53,875 bases of DNA from Bdellovibrionia bacterium (lineage in GTDB: Bacteria > Bdellovibrionota > Bdellovibrionia > Bdellovibrionales > UBA1609), in contig JAUILT010000007.1 in assembly GCA_030432925.1 (NCBI GenBank), positions 1 to 53,875 on the forward strand, read 5' to 3'. The first letter of the stretch is position 1; each line of letters opens with the position of its first letter. Made by a program: the position numbers and the translations under genes. The notes beneath the pieces are model-generated. The model made no database searches and was not told the origin of the DNA. It was given only the letters and a program-made list of their open reading frames with translations. Positions 33,270 to 41,047 of this stretch are shown piece by piece.

Positions 33270-33652
33270 GATTGATTTTAGTAGTTCCACTGATGTTGTT
33301 GGTAGGTTGCTCAGTCATTGAAAAAAAAGAAACCCAGCTACAAATTCGGTCTACAGTTTATAAAAACAATCAGAAGTGGAGTTATTGCTATAAAAAAGCT
33401 CTGAGCGAAAATGCTGACCTTGAAGGGGAGCTGGATCTGCAGTGGGATGTTTCTTACAGTTCGGGCCAGGAACAGGTTCAGAATGTCTTCATTAACAGAG
33501 CCAATATCCGCAGCAAAACTCTGGTGGACTGCATGAAAAAGGCTGTGGCTACAATGAGGTTCAACCTTCCTGAGCGCAATGAGAAGAAGGTGTACCGAGT
33601 GAGTTACCCCTTTGTCTTTGATGCCAGCAAGCGTGGAACTTTGAAGAGATAG
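33266..33652 (+). CDS. Small lipoprotein with AgmX/PglI-like C-terminal domain
   Basis: The signal peptide ends in a lipobox, LMLLVGCSV. The mature part follows the pattern of the AgmX/PglI C-terminal domain. There is a CYKKALSENADLEGELDLQW stretch (Cys, then a short helix and the LxGxxxLxW strand), then LVDCMKKAVATMRFNLPE. The two cysteines probably pair. Such domains resemble the TonB C-terminus and occur widely in delta-type bacteria, mostly without assigned function. It is unusual inside an enzyme operon: the start overlaps the monooxygenase stop by ATGA, and the aldehyde dehydrogenase begins four bases later. Confidence 0.75.
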   Translation: MRLILVVPLMLLVGCSVIEKKETQLQIRSTVYKNNQKWSYCYKKALSENADLEGELDLQWDVSYSSGQEQVQNVFINRANIRSKTLVDCMKKAVATMRFNLPERNEKKVYRVSYPFVFDASKRGTLKR

Positions 33653-33656
33653 TGTT

Positions 33657-35099
33657 ATGGAAAAACTGCTGAATTTTATCAATGGAGAATATGCCGAACC
33701 TTCCAGTGGACAGTTTTTGGACAACTACAACCCTTCTACCGGTGAAGTGGACTCATTGGTGGCGGATTCCAATGAGATGGATATGATTCTTGCCATCCAG
33801 GCGGCAAATAAGGCCTTTGACAGATGGAAAAAACGACCCTTGAAAGAGCGGGTGGATTATCTGTTTAAAATCTCCGAACTGATTGAAAAGAATGCCGACG
33901 CATTGGCTGAGGCGGAGAGCCGGGATCAGGGGAAGCCTGTTTCCCTGGCCAAAAAAGTAGATATCCCTAGAGCGGCATTGAACTTCCGGTTTTTTGCAGG
34001 CGAAATTTTGCACCATAAAGAGGTGTCCACTGATGTAGACGGAAAACTTTTGAACTATACGCTCCGGCAACCGTTGGGCGTGGCAGGGTTGATCTCGCCA
34101 TGGAACTTGCCGCTATATCTTTTGACCTGGAAAATCGCACCGGCTTTGGCCTGTGGAAACACAGCTGTATGTAAGCCGTCAGAATTCACCTCTAGAACGG
34201 CTTCCATGCTGGGTGAGATTTTTAATGAGGCCGGGCTACCTCCAGGTGTTTGCAATATTGTCCTTGGTCGTGGTGAAACCGCCGGTCAGACCTTGGTGTC
34301 TCATCCAGGTGTGCCTTTGATCTCCTTTACAGGGGGGACAGCAACCGGTGAGAAGATTCTCAAAAGTACGGCCGCTCATTTTAAAAAGGTCAGTTTGGAA
34401 CTCGGTGGAAAAAATGCCACGATTATTCTTAAAGATGCAGACCTTAAAAAAACCATTCCTGGAGTGATCAATGCTAGTTTTTTGAATCAGGGAGAGGTGT
34501 GTCTGTGTGGAGAGAAGATCTTGGTGCAGGAAGAACTCTATGATGAGTTTGTGGAGAAATTTGTTGAGGCCACAAAAGCCATCAAGGTAGGTGATCCTAA
34601 GGATATCAAGACCTTTATGGGGCCTTTGGTTTCTAAACAGCACTATGACAAGGTCACCGGTATGATTGAAATGGCTAAAAATGATCAGGGGAAAATTCTT
34701 GTGGGTGGGGATCGACCGGATCTTCCCGATGACCTGAAGAAGGGTTACTTTTTGAATCCTACCGTTATCACAGATATTTCCAATTGTTCGGAACTGCATC
34801 AAACTGAAGTGTTTGGTCCGGTAGTGACGATTCAGCCCTTCAAATACAGTGCAGATGCGGCCAAGTGGGCCAATAACAGCGAGTATGGTTTGTCGGCAAG
34901 TATTTGGACAGAGAGTCTGACGAAGGCTCATAAACTGGCCCAATCACTGGATGTGGGGACGGTGTGGATCAACACCTGGCTCAATCGGGACTTGCGGGTG
35001 CCTTTTGGCGGCTTCAAGCACTCTGGTCAGGGGCGGGAGGGTGGAGAGCATTCCATTGATTTTTTCACAGAACAAAAAACAGTGAGTTTACAGCTTTAA
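33657..35099 (+). CDS. Aldehyde dehydrogenase, 2-aminomuconate/2-hydroxymuconate semialdehyde type
   Basis: This is an NAD-dependent ALDH of 480 residues. Catalytic Cys282 is in NQGEVCLCGEKI and the conserved Asn150 in ISPWNLPLYL. The glutamate lies in VSLELGGKNATII, and FTGGTATGEKI is the cofactor loop. The C-terminal block WINTWLNRDLRVPFGGFKHS and TLRQPLGVAG carry arginines placed as in 2-aminomuconate 6-semialdehyde dehydrogenases, which use them to hold a carboxylate. That, with the adjacent extradiol dioxygenase and RidA genes, makes a muconate-semialdehyde substrate likely. Other semialdehydes remain possible. Confidence 0.9.
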   Translation: MEKLLNFINGEYAEPSSGQFLDNYNPSTGEVDSLVADSNEMDMILAIQAANKAFDRWKKRPLKERVDYLFKISELIEKNADALAEAESRDQGKPVSLAKKVDIPRAALNFRFFAGEILHHKEVSTDVDGKLLNYTLRQPLGVAGLISPWNLPLYLLTWKIAPALACGNTAVCKPSEFTSRTASMLGEIFNEAGLPPGVCNIVLGRGETAGQTLVSHPGVPLISFTGGTATGEKILKSTAAHFKKVSLELGGKNATIILKDADLKKTIPGVINASFLNQGEVCLCGEKILVQEELYDEFVEKFVEATKAIKVGDPKDIKTFMGPLVSKQHYDKVTGMIEMAKNDQGKILVGGDRPDLPDDLKKGYFLNPTVITDISNCSELHQTEVFGPVVTIQPFKYSADAAKWANNSEYGLSASIWTESLTKAHKLAQSLDVGTVWINTWLNRDLRVPFGGFKHSGQGREGGEHSIDFFTEQKTVSLQL

Positions 35100-35115
35100 A
35101 AGGAGCAAATAAGCT

Positions 35116-36018
35116 ATGGTGAAAAAGGGAAAGATCGTCGCAGGATGTCTGGCGCCACACCCACCGCATCTTGTGTATGCGGAGAATCCAGAACAAAATG
35201 AACCCACGGCGGAATGCGGTTGGGAGACTTTGCGGTGGGGCTATGAGCGTTTGAGAAAAAGTCTTGCTAAAAAGGATTACGATGTTTTGATTGTGCATTC
35301 TCCTCACTGGCGCACACAGATGGGGACTCATTTTCTGGGTGTTGAAAAGTTCAAGAGTCTGTCTGTGGATCCCATTTTTCCTAATCTTTTTCGTTATCAT
35401 TATGACCTGACAGTAGACGTTCCTTTGGCTGAGGCCATTCATGATGAAGCTAAAAGTTTGGGGCTGGTCACAGAAATGATGCGCAACTCGGACTATCGGG
35501 TGGACTACGGTACCATTGTCAGCTGTCATATGACCAATCCGGATTGGGATAAGCCCATTGTGGGGATTTCTTCCAACGGGGGAGCCCGTTATTTCAATAT
35601 GGATGTCATGCAGGCGACCATGATGAAGCTGGGACAGGCAACCAAAAAAGCTGTGGAAGCGAGTGGCAAGAGAGCCGTTTTACTCTCCAGTAACTCCCTG
35701 TCTCACAGACATTTTGTGGTGGAGAGTCCCGTTGTAGAGGATATGTCATTGGAGCATATCAACAATCACAATCAATACCTATGGGATATGCGCATAATTG
35801 ATTTGTTTCGTACCGGAAAGTGTCAGGAAGTCATGGATATCATGTCCGACTTTACAGAGCAGGCCACCGCAGAAACTGATGGAGGGTCTTTGTCCTGGAT
35901 GCTGAGTGCTTTGGGTATTCCTGACTATCCGGCGACATTGCATGGTTATGGAACTGTGATTGGTACGGGCAATGCGGTGATGGAGTGGGATCCAGTGAGT
36001 CGGGGAGCGAACGCATGA
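35116..36018 (+). CDS. LigB-type class III extradiol dioxygenase, catalytic subunit
   Basis: This is an Fe(II)-dependent ring-cleavage enzyme of the LigB/AmnB family. Iron-binding histidine positions are visible in GCLAPHPPHLVYAENP (residues 10-25) and LIVHSPHWRTQMGTHFLG near 60. The C-terminal region has FTEQATAETDGGSLSWMLSA, where the third ligand Glu of the family is expected. Length (300) matches the 2-aminophenol 1,6-dioxygenase beta subunit. AAAAGGAG lies before the ATG. It is followed with ATGA overlap by a paralogue lacking key histidines, the arrangement expected for a two-subunit aminophenol-type dioxygenase. Confidence 0.88.
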   Translation: MVKKGKIVAGCLAPHPPHLVYAENPEQNEPTAECGWETLRWGYERLRKSLAKKDYDVLIVHSPHWRTQMGTHFLGVEKFKSLSVDPIFPNLFRYHYDLTVDVPLAEAIHDEAKSLGLVTEMMRNSDYRVDYGTIVSCHMTNPDWDKPIVGISSNGGARYFNMDVMQATMMKLGQATKKAVEASGKRAVLLSSNSLSHRHFVVESPVVEDMSLEHINNHNQYLWDMRIIDLFRTGKCQEVMDIMSDFTEQATAETDGGSLSWMLSALGIPDYPATLHGYGTVIGTGNAVMEWDPVSRGANA

Positions 36019-37022
36019 GTGAAGATGAAAAAGTTCAAAATACAGACAATGATGTTCGACAAGACCTTGTGGTCAAAGGTTATGTTCTTCCGGGATTGCC
36101 TCACTTACTTTTAACGCCTGAGAAAAATCCCGGATGGCAGAAATTGAAAAGGGCCTTTGATAAAGTACGAGAAGATTTGGAAAGCTCTGATGCGGAAATC
36201 CTGATTCTTTACTCCACCTATTGGTCCAGTATTATTGGTCATCAGATTCAGGCCCGTCCGGAGCCGGAGTGGGTGCATGTGGATGATCAGTTCCATGCAT
36301 TGGGATCCATTCCTTATAAGTTCAAAATGGATACCGCTTTTGCGGGAGTTCTAAAAACTGCTTGTGAGGAGCGTGGGCTGAAAGCTCGAACCATTGACTA
36401 CCATGGCTTCCCCATAGATACGGGATCCATTGTGGTTCTAAAGTTGATCAATCCAGGCAACCGTTTACCTGTTGTGATTGTGTCCTCCAATATTTATTCT
36501 GATCGTGCAGAGACCATTGTGTATGGAAAGGCCGTCCGCGACGCCCTTGAAAAGACCGGAAAAAAAGCGGCGGTGGTCTCCATCAGTAGTCTTTCCAACC
36601 GGCTTCACACTGAGCCCGTGGCCCCTGAAGATGATCATATCCATTCTAAAAAAGATCAGGAGTGGAATCTAAAGTTTCTGGAGTTTTTGGGTGAAGGGCG
36701 CCTAGAGGATGTCTCTCAGCTGTCTCGGCAGTTTCACCGTGAAGCACGAATTCCCAAAGTCACCAACTTCAAACCGTTTTGGTGGTTGTCGGCTGTGATG
36801 GGTCAGAACAACCTTTATAAGGGTGAGGTCTACGAGTATCAGCCGGTTTATGGAACCGGAGCTGCCATAGTGGGGCTAACCCCGGCCGCCAAGGCTGCAA
36901 GGGACCTTGAGTTTGATGAGGATGATCCGGACAAATACTCAGGAGAGCGCAATGTACTGGGATCCAATCAGGACATGAATGACAATACTTCAGAAAGCCC
37001 CTTCAATGGAGCCGGTCTATGA
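36015..37022 (+). CDS. LigB-type extradiol dioxygenase homologue, non-catalytic subunit
   Basis: This is a paralogue of the preceding subunit. It has the same fold pattern (KGYVLPGLPHLLLTPEKN at the start, AEILILYSTYWSSIIGHQI in place of the second histidine block, and VVIVSSNIYSDRAETIVYG). The second iron-ligand histidine (SPHW in the partner) is replaced by STYW. This suits a structural alpha-type subunit as in AmnA. ATG 36015 was chosen: it overlaps the upstream stop by ATGA, while the ORF-track start lies inside that gene. About 20 polar residues precede the domain, and an acidic tail ends it. Confidence 0.86.
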   Translation: MSEDEKVQNTDNDVRQDLVVKGYVLPGLPHLLLTPEKNPGWQKLKRAFDKVREDLESSDAEILILYSTYWSSIIGHQIQARPEPEWVHVDDQFHALGSIPYKFKMDTAFAGVLKTACEERGLKARTIDYHGFPIDTGSIVVLKLINPGNRLPVVIVSSNIYSDRAETIVYGKAVRDALEKTGKKAAVVSISSLSNRLHTEPVAPEDDHIHSKKDQEWNLKFLEFLGEGRLEDVSQLSRQFHREARIPKVTNFKPFWWLSAVMGQNNLYKGEVYEYQPVYGTGAAIVGLTPAAKAARDLEFDEDDPDKYSGERNVLGSNQDMNDNTSESPFNGAGL

Positions 37023-38113
37023 AGCAGGGCTTTGACGAAAAAGATGTTTACCCCTCCAGCCCTTTTGGGGAGAAGGAGAAAAATATTCCCACAGGTAGGG
37101 ATGTGGAGTGGGAGCCATTGGTGGATTATCGGCGTAACGGAGTTAGTGAAAACACCATTCATGGAGCTATAGCCTGGTATTCTGGTGATCAGAAAATTCA
37201 TTCCTTTGGAGGAAATGTTCTTTGTTACGGGCGTTCCATGATGAAGCCCCTTTATATCAAAGTCTTTGCCGATGAACTAAAGAACACAACCGACTGGAAG
37301 CAAAAGGCCATATCCGTGGCCTCTCACAATGGTATGGCGGAACATGTGGATGCGGCTCAAGCTCTGTTGGCTGAGTCCGAGTGGGGGTTGATGCAGACAC
37401 CTCTAGATTTGCCATTGGTCCAGTTTGGAAGGCAGGTGAGGCGCCCTCGCAGATGGTACAACAACTCCAGTGGTCATCATGCAGCCATATTGAAAGGCTG
37501 TAAGCTCAAAGGCTGGAATCGGGCTGGTTATACATTGCCATCCCATCAGGTGTTCAAAGAGTACATGAAAGTGGTCCGCAGGTATGTCGGCAGTGATTTT
37601 GAGCCATTGAAAATTGCACGGGATGGTGACGGCCTTCCCACAGTGGCTATGACGGTGAATGAGTTAGGACATTGTTACGCAGGTCTTGCGAAGAACCGAA
37701 ATGAAGATTGGATTTGGGAAGCCATGGTCAAAGAACCAGATCTGGTGGGTGGATTCAACCGCTTGGACACTACTATTATCAAATCCTGTGAAGGCAAGGT
37801 GATTGCCAAAGAGGGCGCAGATGGTCTTCTTGGAATGGCTATTGATCACCCAGATTTTCCTGAAGGCTTGGGTGTGGTGATCAAGATTGCCCACGGTTGG
37901 AACCCCCAGGCGACATGGTATGTAGCAAGGGGCATTTTAGGTGCTTTGGGTTTTGACCTTAGGAACCCTTATCCACTCAAACGACAAAAAGCTTTTTTGG
38001 TGCCAGGTATTGTACCTAAAAACTATCTTGTTCAATTAGAGCAGATCCCCACTTGGGATGAGTGGGATCCAGATCATGACCGTTGGTACTTTGGAGATGA
38101 TAATGAAATTTGA
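37019..38113 (+). CDS. Asparaginase-like protein (PF06089, Asparaginase_II family)
   Basis: This resembles the Rhizobium-type L-asparaginase II family over its whole 364 residues. SRSMMKPL-like placement appears as CYGRSMMKPLYIKVFADEL near residue 70. The others are WYNNSSGHHAAILKGCKLKG near 145 (the family CSGNHAG block with changes), RDGDGLPTVAMTVNELGHCY near 200 and IAKEGADGLLGMAID near 265. The canonical DGCGVP is DGDGLP, so the cysteine is lost. In an aromatic-degradation-like operon its job is unclear. Hydrolysis of an aromatic or open-chain amide is one possibility. It overlaps both neighbours (ATGA upstream, 11 bases downstream). Confidence 0.82.
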   Translation: MKQGFDEKDVYPSSPFGEKEKNIPTGRDVEWEPLVDYRRNGVSENTIHGAIAWYSGDQKIHSFGGNVLCYGRSMMKPLYIKVFADELKNTTDWKQKAISVASHNGMAEHVDAAQALLAESEWGLMQTPLDLPLVQFGRQVRRPRRWYNNSSGHHAAILKGCKLKGWNRAGYTLPSHQVFKEYMKVVRRYVGSDFEPLKIARDGDGLPTVAMTVNELGHCYAGLAKNRNEDWIWEAMVKEPDLVGGFNRLDTTIIKSCEGKVIAKEGADGLLGMAIDHPDFPEGLGVVIKIAHGWNPQATWYVARGILGALGFDLRNPYPLKRQKAFLVPGIVPKNYLVQLEQIPTWDEWDPDHDRWYFGDDNEI

Positions 38114-38513
38114 AACAGAAAAAGCCCCGCCACCAGTAGGCCCGTACCCTCACGCAAGGCGTGTGGGAAATCTTATCTTTGTCAGTGGCATGGGCCCTAG
38201 AAAGCCAGATACCCATAAAATTCCAGGAACCTTCACTGATGCCGAAGGCAATGTGGTGGCTCATGACATTGAAGTGCAAACAGAAAGCACTATAGAGAAT
38301 ATTAAGCTGGTTCTTGAGGAGGCTGGAGCCTCATTAGAAAACGTTGTGGATGTCACTTGTTTTCTAACAAATATGAAGGATGACTTTAAGAAGTTTAATA
38401 AGGTCTATGGTCGTTATTTCGAAAATATTGGCCCCACCAGAACTACGGTGGAGGTGAAATCTCTGCCCACGCCGATCTGTGTAGAACTCAAGTGTATTGC
38501 TTGGGTGGATTAA
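38103..38513 (+). CDS. RidA-family protein, possible 2-aminomuconate deaminase
   Basis: This is a RidA/YjgF-type enamine or imine deaminase of 136 residues. Family blocks are PPVGPYPHARRVGNLIFVSG (residues 10-29), TIENIKLVLEEAGASLENVV near 65, the substrate-binding arginine in GPTRTTVEVKSLP, and VELKCIAWVD at the end. Some RidA members are true 2-aminomuconate deaminases in aminophenol and nitrobenzoate pathways. The preceding dehydrogenase and dioxygenase genes point to that role. ATG 38103 overlaps the asparaginase-like gene by 11 bases. It is the last gene of the operon and converges on arginase. Confidence 0.9.
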   Translation: MKFETEKAPPPVGPYPHARRVGNLIFVSGMGPRKPDTHKIPGTFTDAEGNVVAHDIEVQTESTIENIKLVLEEAGASLENVVDVTCFLTNMKDDFKKFNKVYGRYFENIGPTRTTVEVKSLPTPICVELKCIAWVD

Positions 38514-38527
38514 AAAAATAACGTGAT

Positions 38528-39451
38528 TTACAAAAAATTTTGAATCACTCGCTCCATACAGGCTCTGGTAAGATTGACTTCAAATGGGTATTCTACCTCA
38601 TCTGGATTGAATTCTACCATCTCAAGAGAGACTAACTGTTGGGTGGATTTGATATAACTGGCCATATCCATAACTTGATTCAAAGTCATTCCATCTTTGA
38701 CAGGGACTCCCGTGGCAGGAGCATACCTGGGATCTAGGCAGTCAATATCAAAGCTGACATGAAGTGGGTGCTCTCCTTCGGGGTTCAAGTACTGACAGGC
38801 CTCTTCAATGACCTTGTGCATTCCCTGTTGTTTGACCTGTTCAGAGGTATAGTAACGGATTCCGTAGTTATTCATGATTTTTTCTTCACCCCAATCCAGG
38901 TCACGCACACCTATATAGACGATGTCTGAAGGGTTCAAGCAGGGGTGGAACCATTCCCAACTGGGGCGTTTTTGCAAAGGAAATAATCCTAATAGGGCGG
39001 CCACGGGCATGCCATGTAAGTTGCCGGTGGGAGAGGTTTTGGGAGTATTGATATCTCCATGGGCATCTACCCAAAGCACTTTTAAGTTGGGGTAGTGGTA
39101 TTTGAGGGCCGGCAGTGTTCCTAATGACATGCTGTGGTCTCCTCCGAGAATCAAAGTTTGTCTCTGAGTTTGAACAATTTTTTTGGTTTTTTTAAATAGC
39201 CGCTGATAGGGGTTTGAAGAGCCCTTTAAAAAGGGCAGTGAACTTTCTGAACCCTGATAGCATTTGATATCAAAGAATTTGGGAGACAGGTTTTGAATCA
39301 AGTTTCCATTAAGAAGCGTGGTGGGCCCTTTGGCCACTCCGGGCTTTTGTTGTCCTTGATGGATATCAGCAGTGATAATACTCAATTCACTGAGGCCATA
39401 CCCGGTCTGGGTAAAGAATTCCCCCAGATTCAGTTGTGAGTTTTTTTGCAT
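38528..39451 (-). CDS. Arginase (ureohydrolase family)
   Basis: This Mn-dependent enzyme splits arginine to ornithine and urea. The metal-binding motifs are LILGGDHSMSLGTLPAL, LWVDAHGDINTP, NLHGMPVAALLG and VSFDIDCLDPRYAPATG. VSLEMVEFNPDEVE ends the active site. The arginase-type STxNxHGMP block and the general length (307) favour arginase over agmatinase. It is encoded 15 bases after the acyltransferase of the OlsA type, so ornithine for lipid synthesis is a likely purpose here. Confidence 0.92.
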   Translation of the reverse strand: MQKNSQLNLGEFFTQTGYGLSELSIITADIHQGQQKPGVAKGPTTLLNGNLIQNLSPKFFDIKCYQGSESSLPFLKGSSNPYQRLFKKTKKIVQTQRQTLILGGDHSMSLGTLPALKYHYPNLKVLWVDAHGDINTPKTSPTGNLHGMPVAALLGLFPLQKRPSWEWFHPCLNPSDIVYIGVRDLDWGEEKIMNNYGIRYYTSEQVKQQGMHKVIEEACQYLNPEGEHPLHVSFDIDCLDPRYAPATGVPVKDGMTLNQVMDMASYIKSTQQLVSLEMVEFNPDEVEYPFEVNLTRACMERVIQNFL

Positions 39452-39466
39452 TCTTCCTCCTGCTTA

Positions 39467-40261
39467 TTATATAAAACTTTGGATCGGCTGATAGACCCTT
39501 GAGACAGCTTTATGGCTATCTGTGGCCAAGTCCTCTACGCTGATCGACTCTTTCACTGTTATTTCATTCAAGACGGTGATCTCCATCATCACCTTTTTGT
39601 GTAGGGCTAGACTCCACAGATGAGGGAGAAAGCTCATGTCTCCATACCAGAACACCCTATCTCGGTTACTTAGGGTGATCTTTTCGCCATCTATGCTCCT
39701 GTAGTTAATGCATAAGGGCAGTACCTTCTTACCACTTTGGACAGCTGCATTGTAAAGAGGTCTACGGAATCTCAAAACACTTTCTCCATTAGTACTAGTG
39801 GCTTCAGGGAAGATGGTGACATTAACACCTTGAGAGAGGGCTTTTGTAATGTCTTTGACTTCTTGACCTAGGTTTCTTTTACTCCGTCTTTCCACAAACA
39901 GACATCCAGCCGCTTTGCAAATGTGGCCCAGAATGGGCGTATCTCTAATCTCTACTGAAGTTACAAAACTGGTAGGTACTTTGGCCGCGAGTGCAAGAAT
40001 GTCTGTATAAGAGAGATGATTGCTGACAATCAGGTGATTGTCGTTGGGGTTTACTTGGCCTTTCCACTGAACTTCAATGCCCAGAATTTTCAGTCCAAGA
40101 GCTCCATAATAGGAAATCATTTTGTTGCCAGATCGAATCAATGACCATTTTTCACGAATCAAAAAACCCATTAAAAATGATAAGAGCAATAATGTTCCTA
40201 TAGAAAAGAAAACAAGGAACACTTTAAAGCTAGCAGTCAATACTCTCCAGAAGTATTCCAT
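39467..40261 (-). CDS. PlsC-type acyltransferase, OlsA-like
   Basis: This is a membrane-bound 1-acyl-glycerol-3-phosphate acyltransferase family protein. The catalytic box is VSNHLSYTDILAL (NHxxxxD near residue 80). The substrate box is TIFPEATSTNGESVLRFRRP (FPE, near 150). An N-terminal membrane segment (VFFSIGTLLLLSFLMGF) anchors it. Its start overlaps the stop of the OlsB-like gene (TAATG). With that partner and arginase it fits the second step of ornithine-lipid synthesis, acylation of lyso-ornithine lipid. A general phospholipid role cannot be excluded. Confidence 0.88.
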   Translation of the reverse strand: MEYFWRVLTASFKVFLVFFSIGTLLLLSFLMGFLIREKWSLIRSGNKMISYYGALGLKILGIEVQWKGQVNPNDNHLIVSNHLSYTDILALAAKVPTSFVTSVEIRDTPILGHICKAAGCLFVERRSKRNLGQEVKDITKALSQGVNVTIFPEATSTNGESVLRFRRPLYNAAVQSGKKVLPLCINYRSIDGEKITLSNRDRVFWYGDMSFLPHLWSLALHKKVMMEITVLNEITVKESISVEDLATDSHKAVSRVYQPIQSFI

Positions 40262-41028
40262 TAAAAGTACCTAGCTCTGTATTTTTTGTTCATGGTCGTC
40301 AAATCCAAAGCAGTGAAGACGTCAGAGCAGCGAAAGGGCTCATCAAATGCTGGACCGCCAAGAACCTTAGCTCCCGCCTGGATGTAAGACATCAGTAGAG
40401 GGGGAAGCACTTTTTGAATACTCTCAGGAGTCATTAATTGGGCATCATATCTGATTTGGCCAGCTGAGTACTGGGGACGCACGGCTATATCATAGCTCAA
40501 GTCCAAGTGTCCTTGACGATCCAGTTCTCGCATCACCTCATGGGCCAGGTGGGAATTCATGGTGTCTACACTGGCGCAGCCAAACATATACTTGGCATCC
40601 ACGAGAGTGGCAAACCGTGCCAGTCCTTTCCAGATCAAGGCAATGGTGGCTCCGTTTCTGTGGTGGGGGTCAATACAGGCGCGACCCAATTCAATTTTAA
40701 TTCCTGGCTCCATTAAAAACTTGTCAATGGTGAATTCGTTCTCTGAGTAAAAATCCGTGGTAAAGCGGGAACACATAATGCGGTAAGTGCCCACAATTTT
40801 TCCTGATGCTTGGTGTTTTAGTATAATATGATCACCTAGAAGATCATATTTGTCGAAGTCATACATTTCAAAGTTATCATGGAGGAGCCCCTCAGAATAA
40901 AAAATTTTTTTTCTTAGACGTAGGACTTCTTTTAACTCAAACGGTGAGTCCACTGTTTTAATACAGTACTTTTTCACCGGTATTTCAAATCGAACTTTAG
41001 GTTGAAACCTTCGTAACTTCAGGTCCAC
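40261..41028 (-). CDS. OlsB-like ornithine N-acyltransferase (Acetyltransf_5 family)
   Basis: This is a GNAT-related acyl-ACP-dependent N-acyltransferase. Family blocks are EVLRLRKKIFYSEGLLH near residue 35, YDLLGDHIILKHQASGKIVG with YRIM, and IELGRACIDPHHRNGATIALIWKGLA near 115. Then comes MFGCASVDTMN. These match the OlsB / hemolysin-type PF13444 pattern, which makes lyso-ornithine lipid from ornithine and 3-hydroxyacyl-ACP. The start is GTG with a weak binding site. It is 19 bases downstream of the PHP gene and translationally coupled to the OlsA-like gene. Confidence 0.85.
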   Translation of the reverse strand: MDLKLRRFQPKVRFEIPVKKYCIKTVDSPFELKEVLRLRKKIFYSEGLLHDNFEMYDFDKYDLLGDHIILKHQASGKIVGTYRIMCSRFTTDFYSENEFTIDKFLMEPGIKIELGRACIDPHHRNGATIALIWKGLARFATLVDAKYMFGCASVDTMNSHLAHEVMRELDRQGHLDLSYDIAVRPQYSAGQIRYDAQLMTPESIQKVLPPLLMSYIQAGAKVLGGPAFDEPFRCSDVFTALDLTTMNKKYRARYF

Positions 41029-41047
41029 CCATCGGTTTTTAATACCT

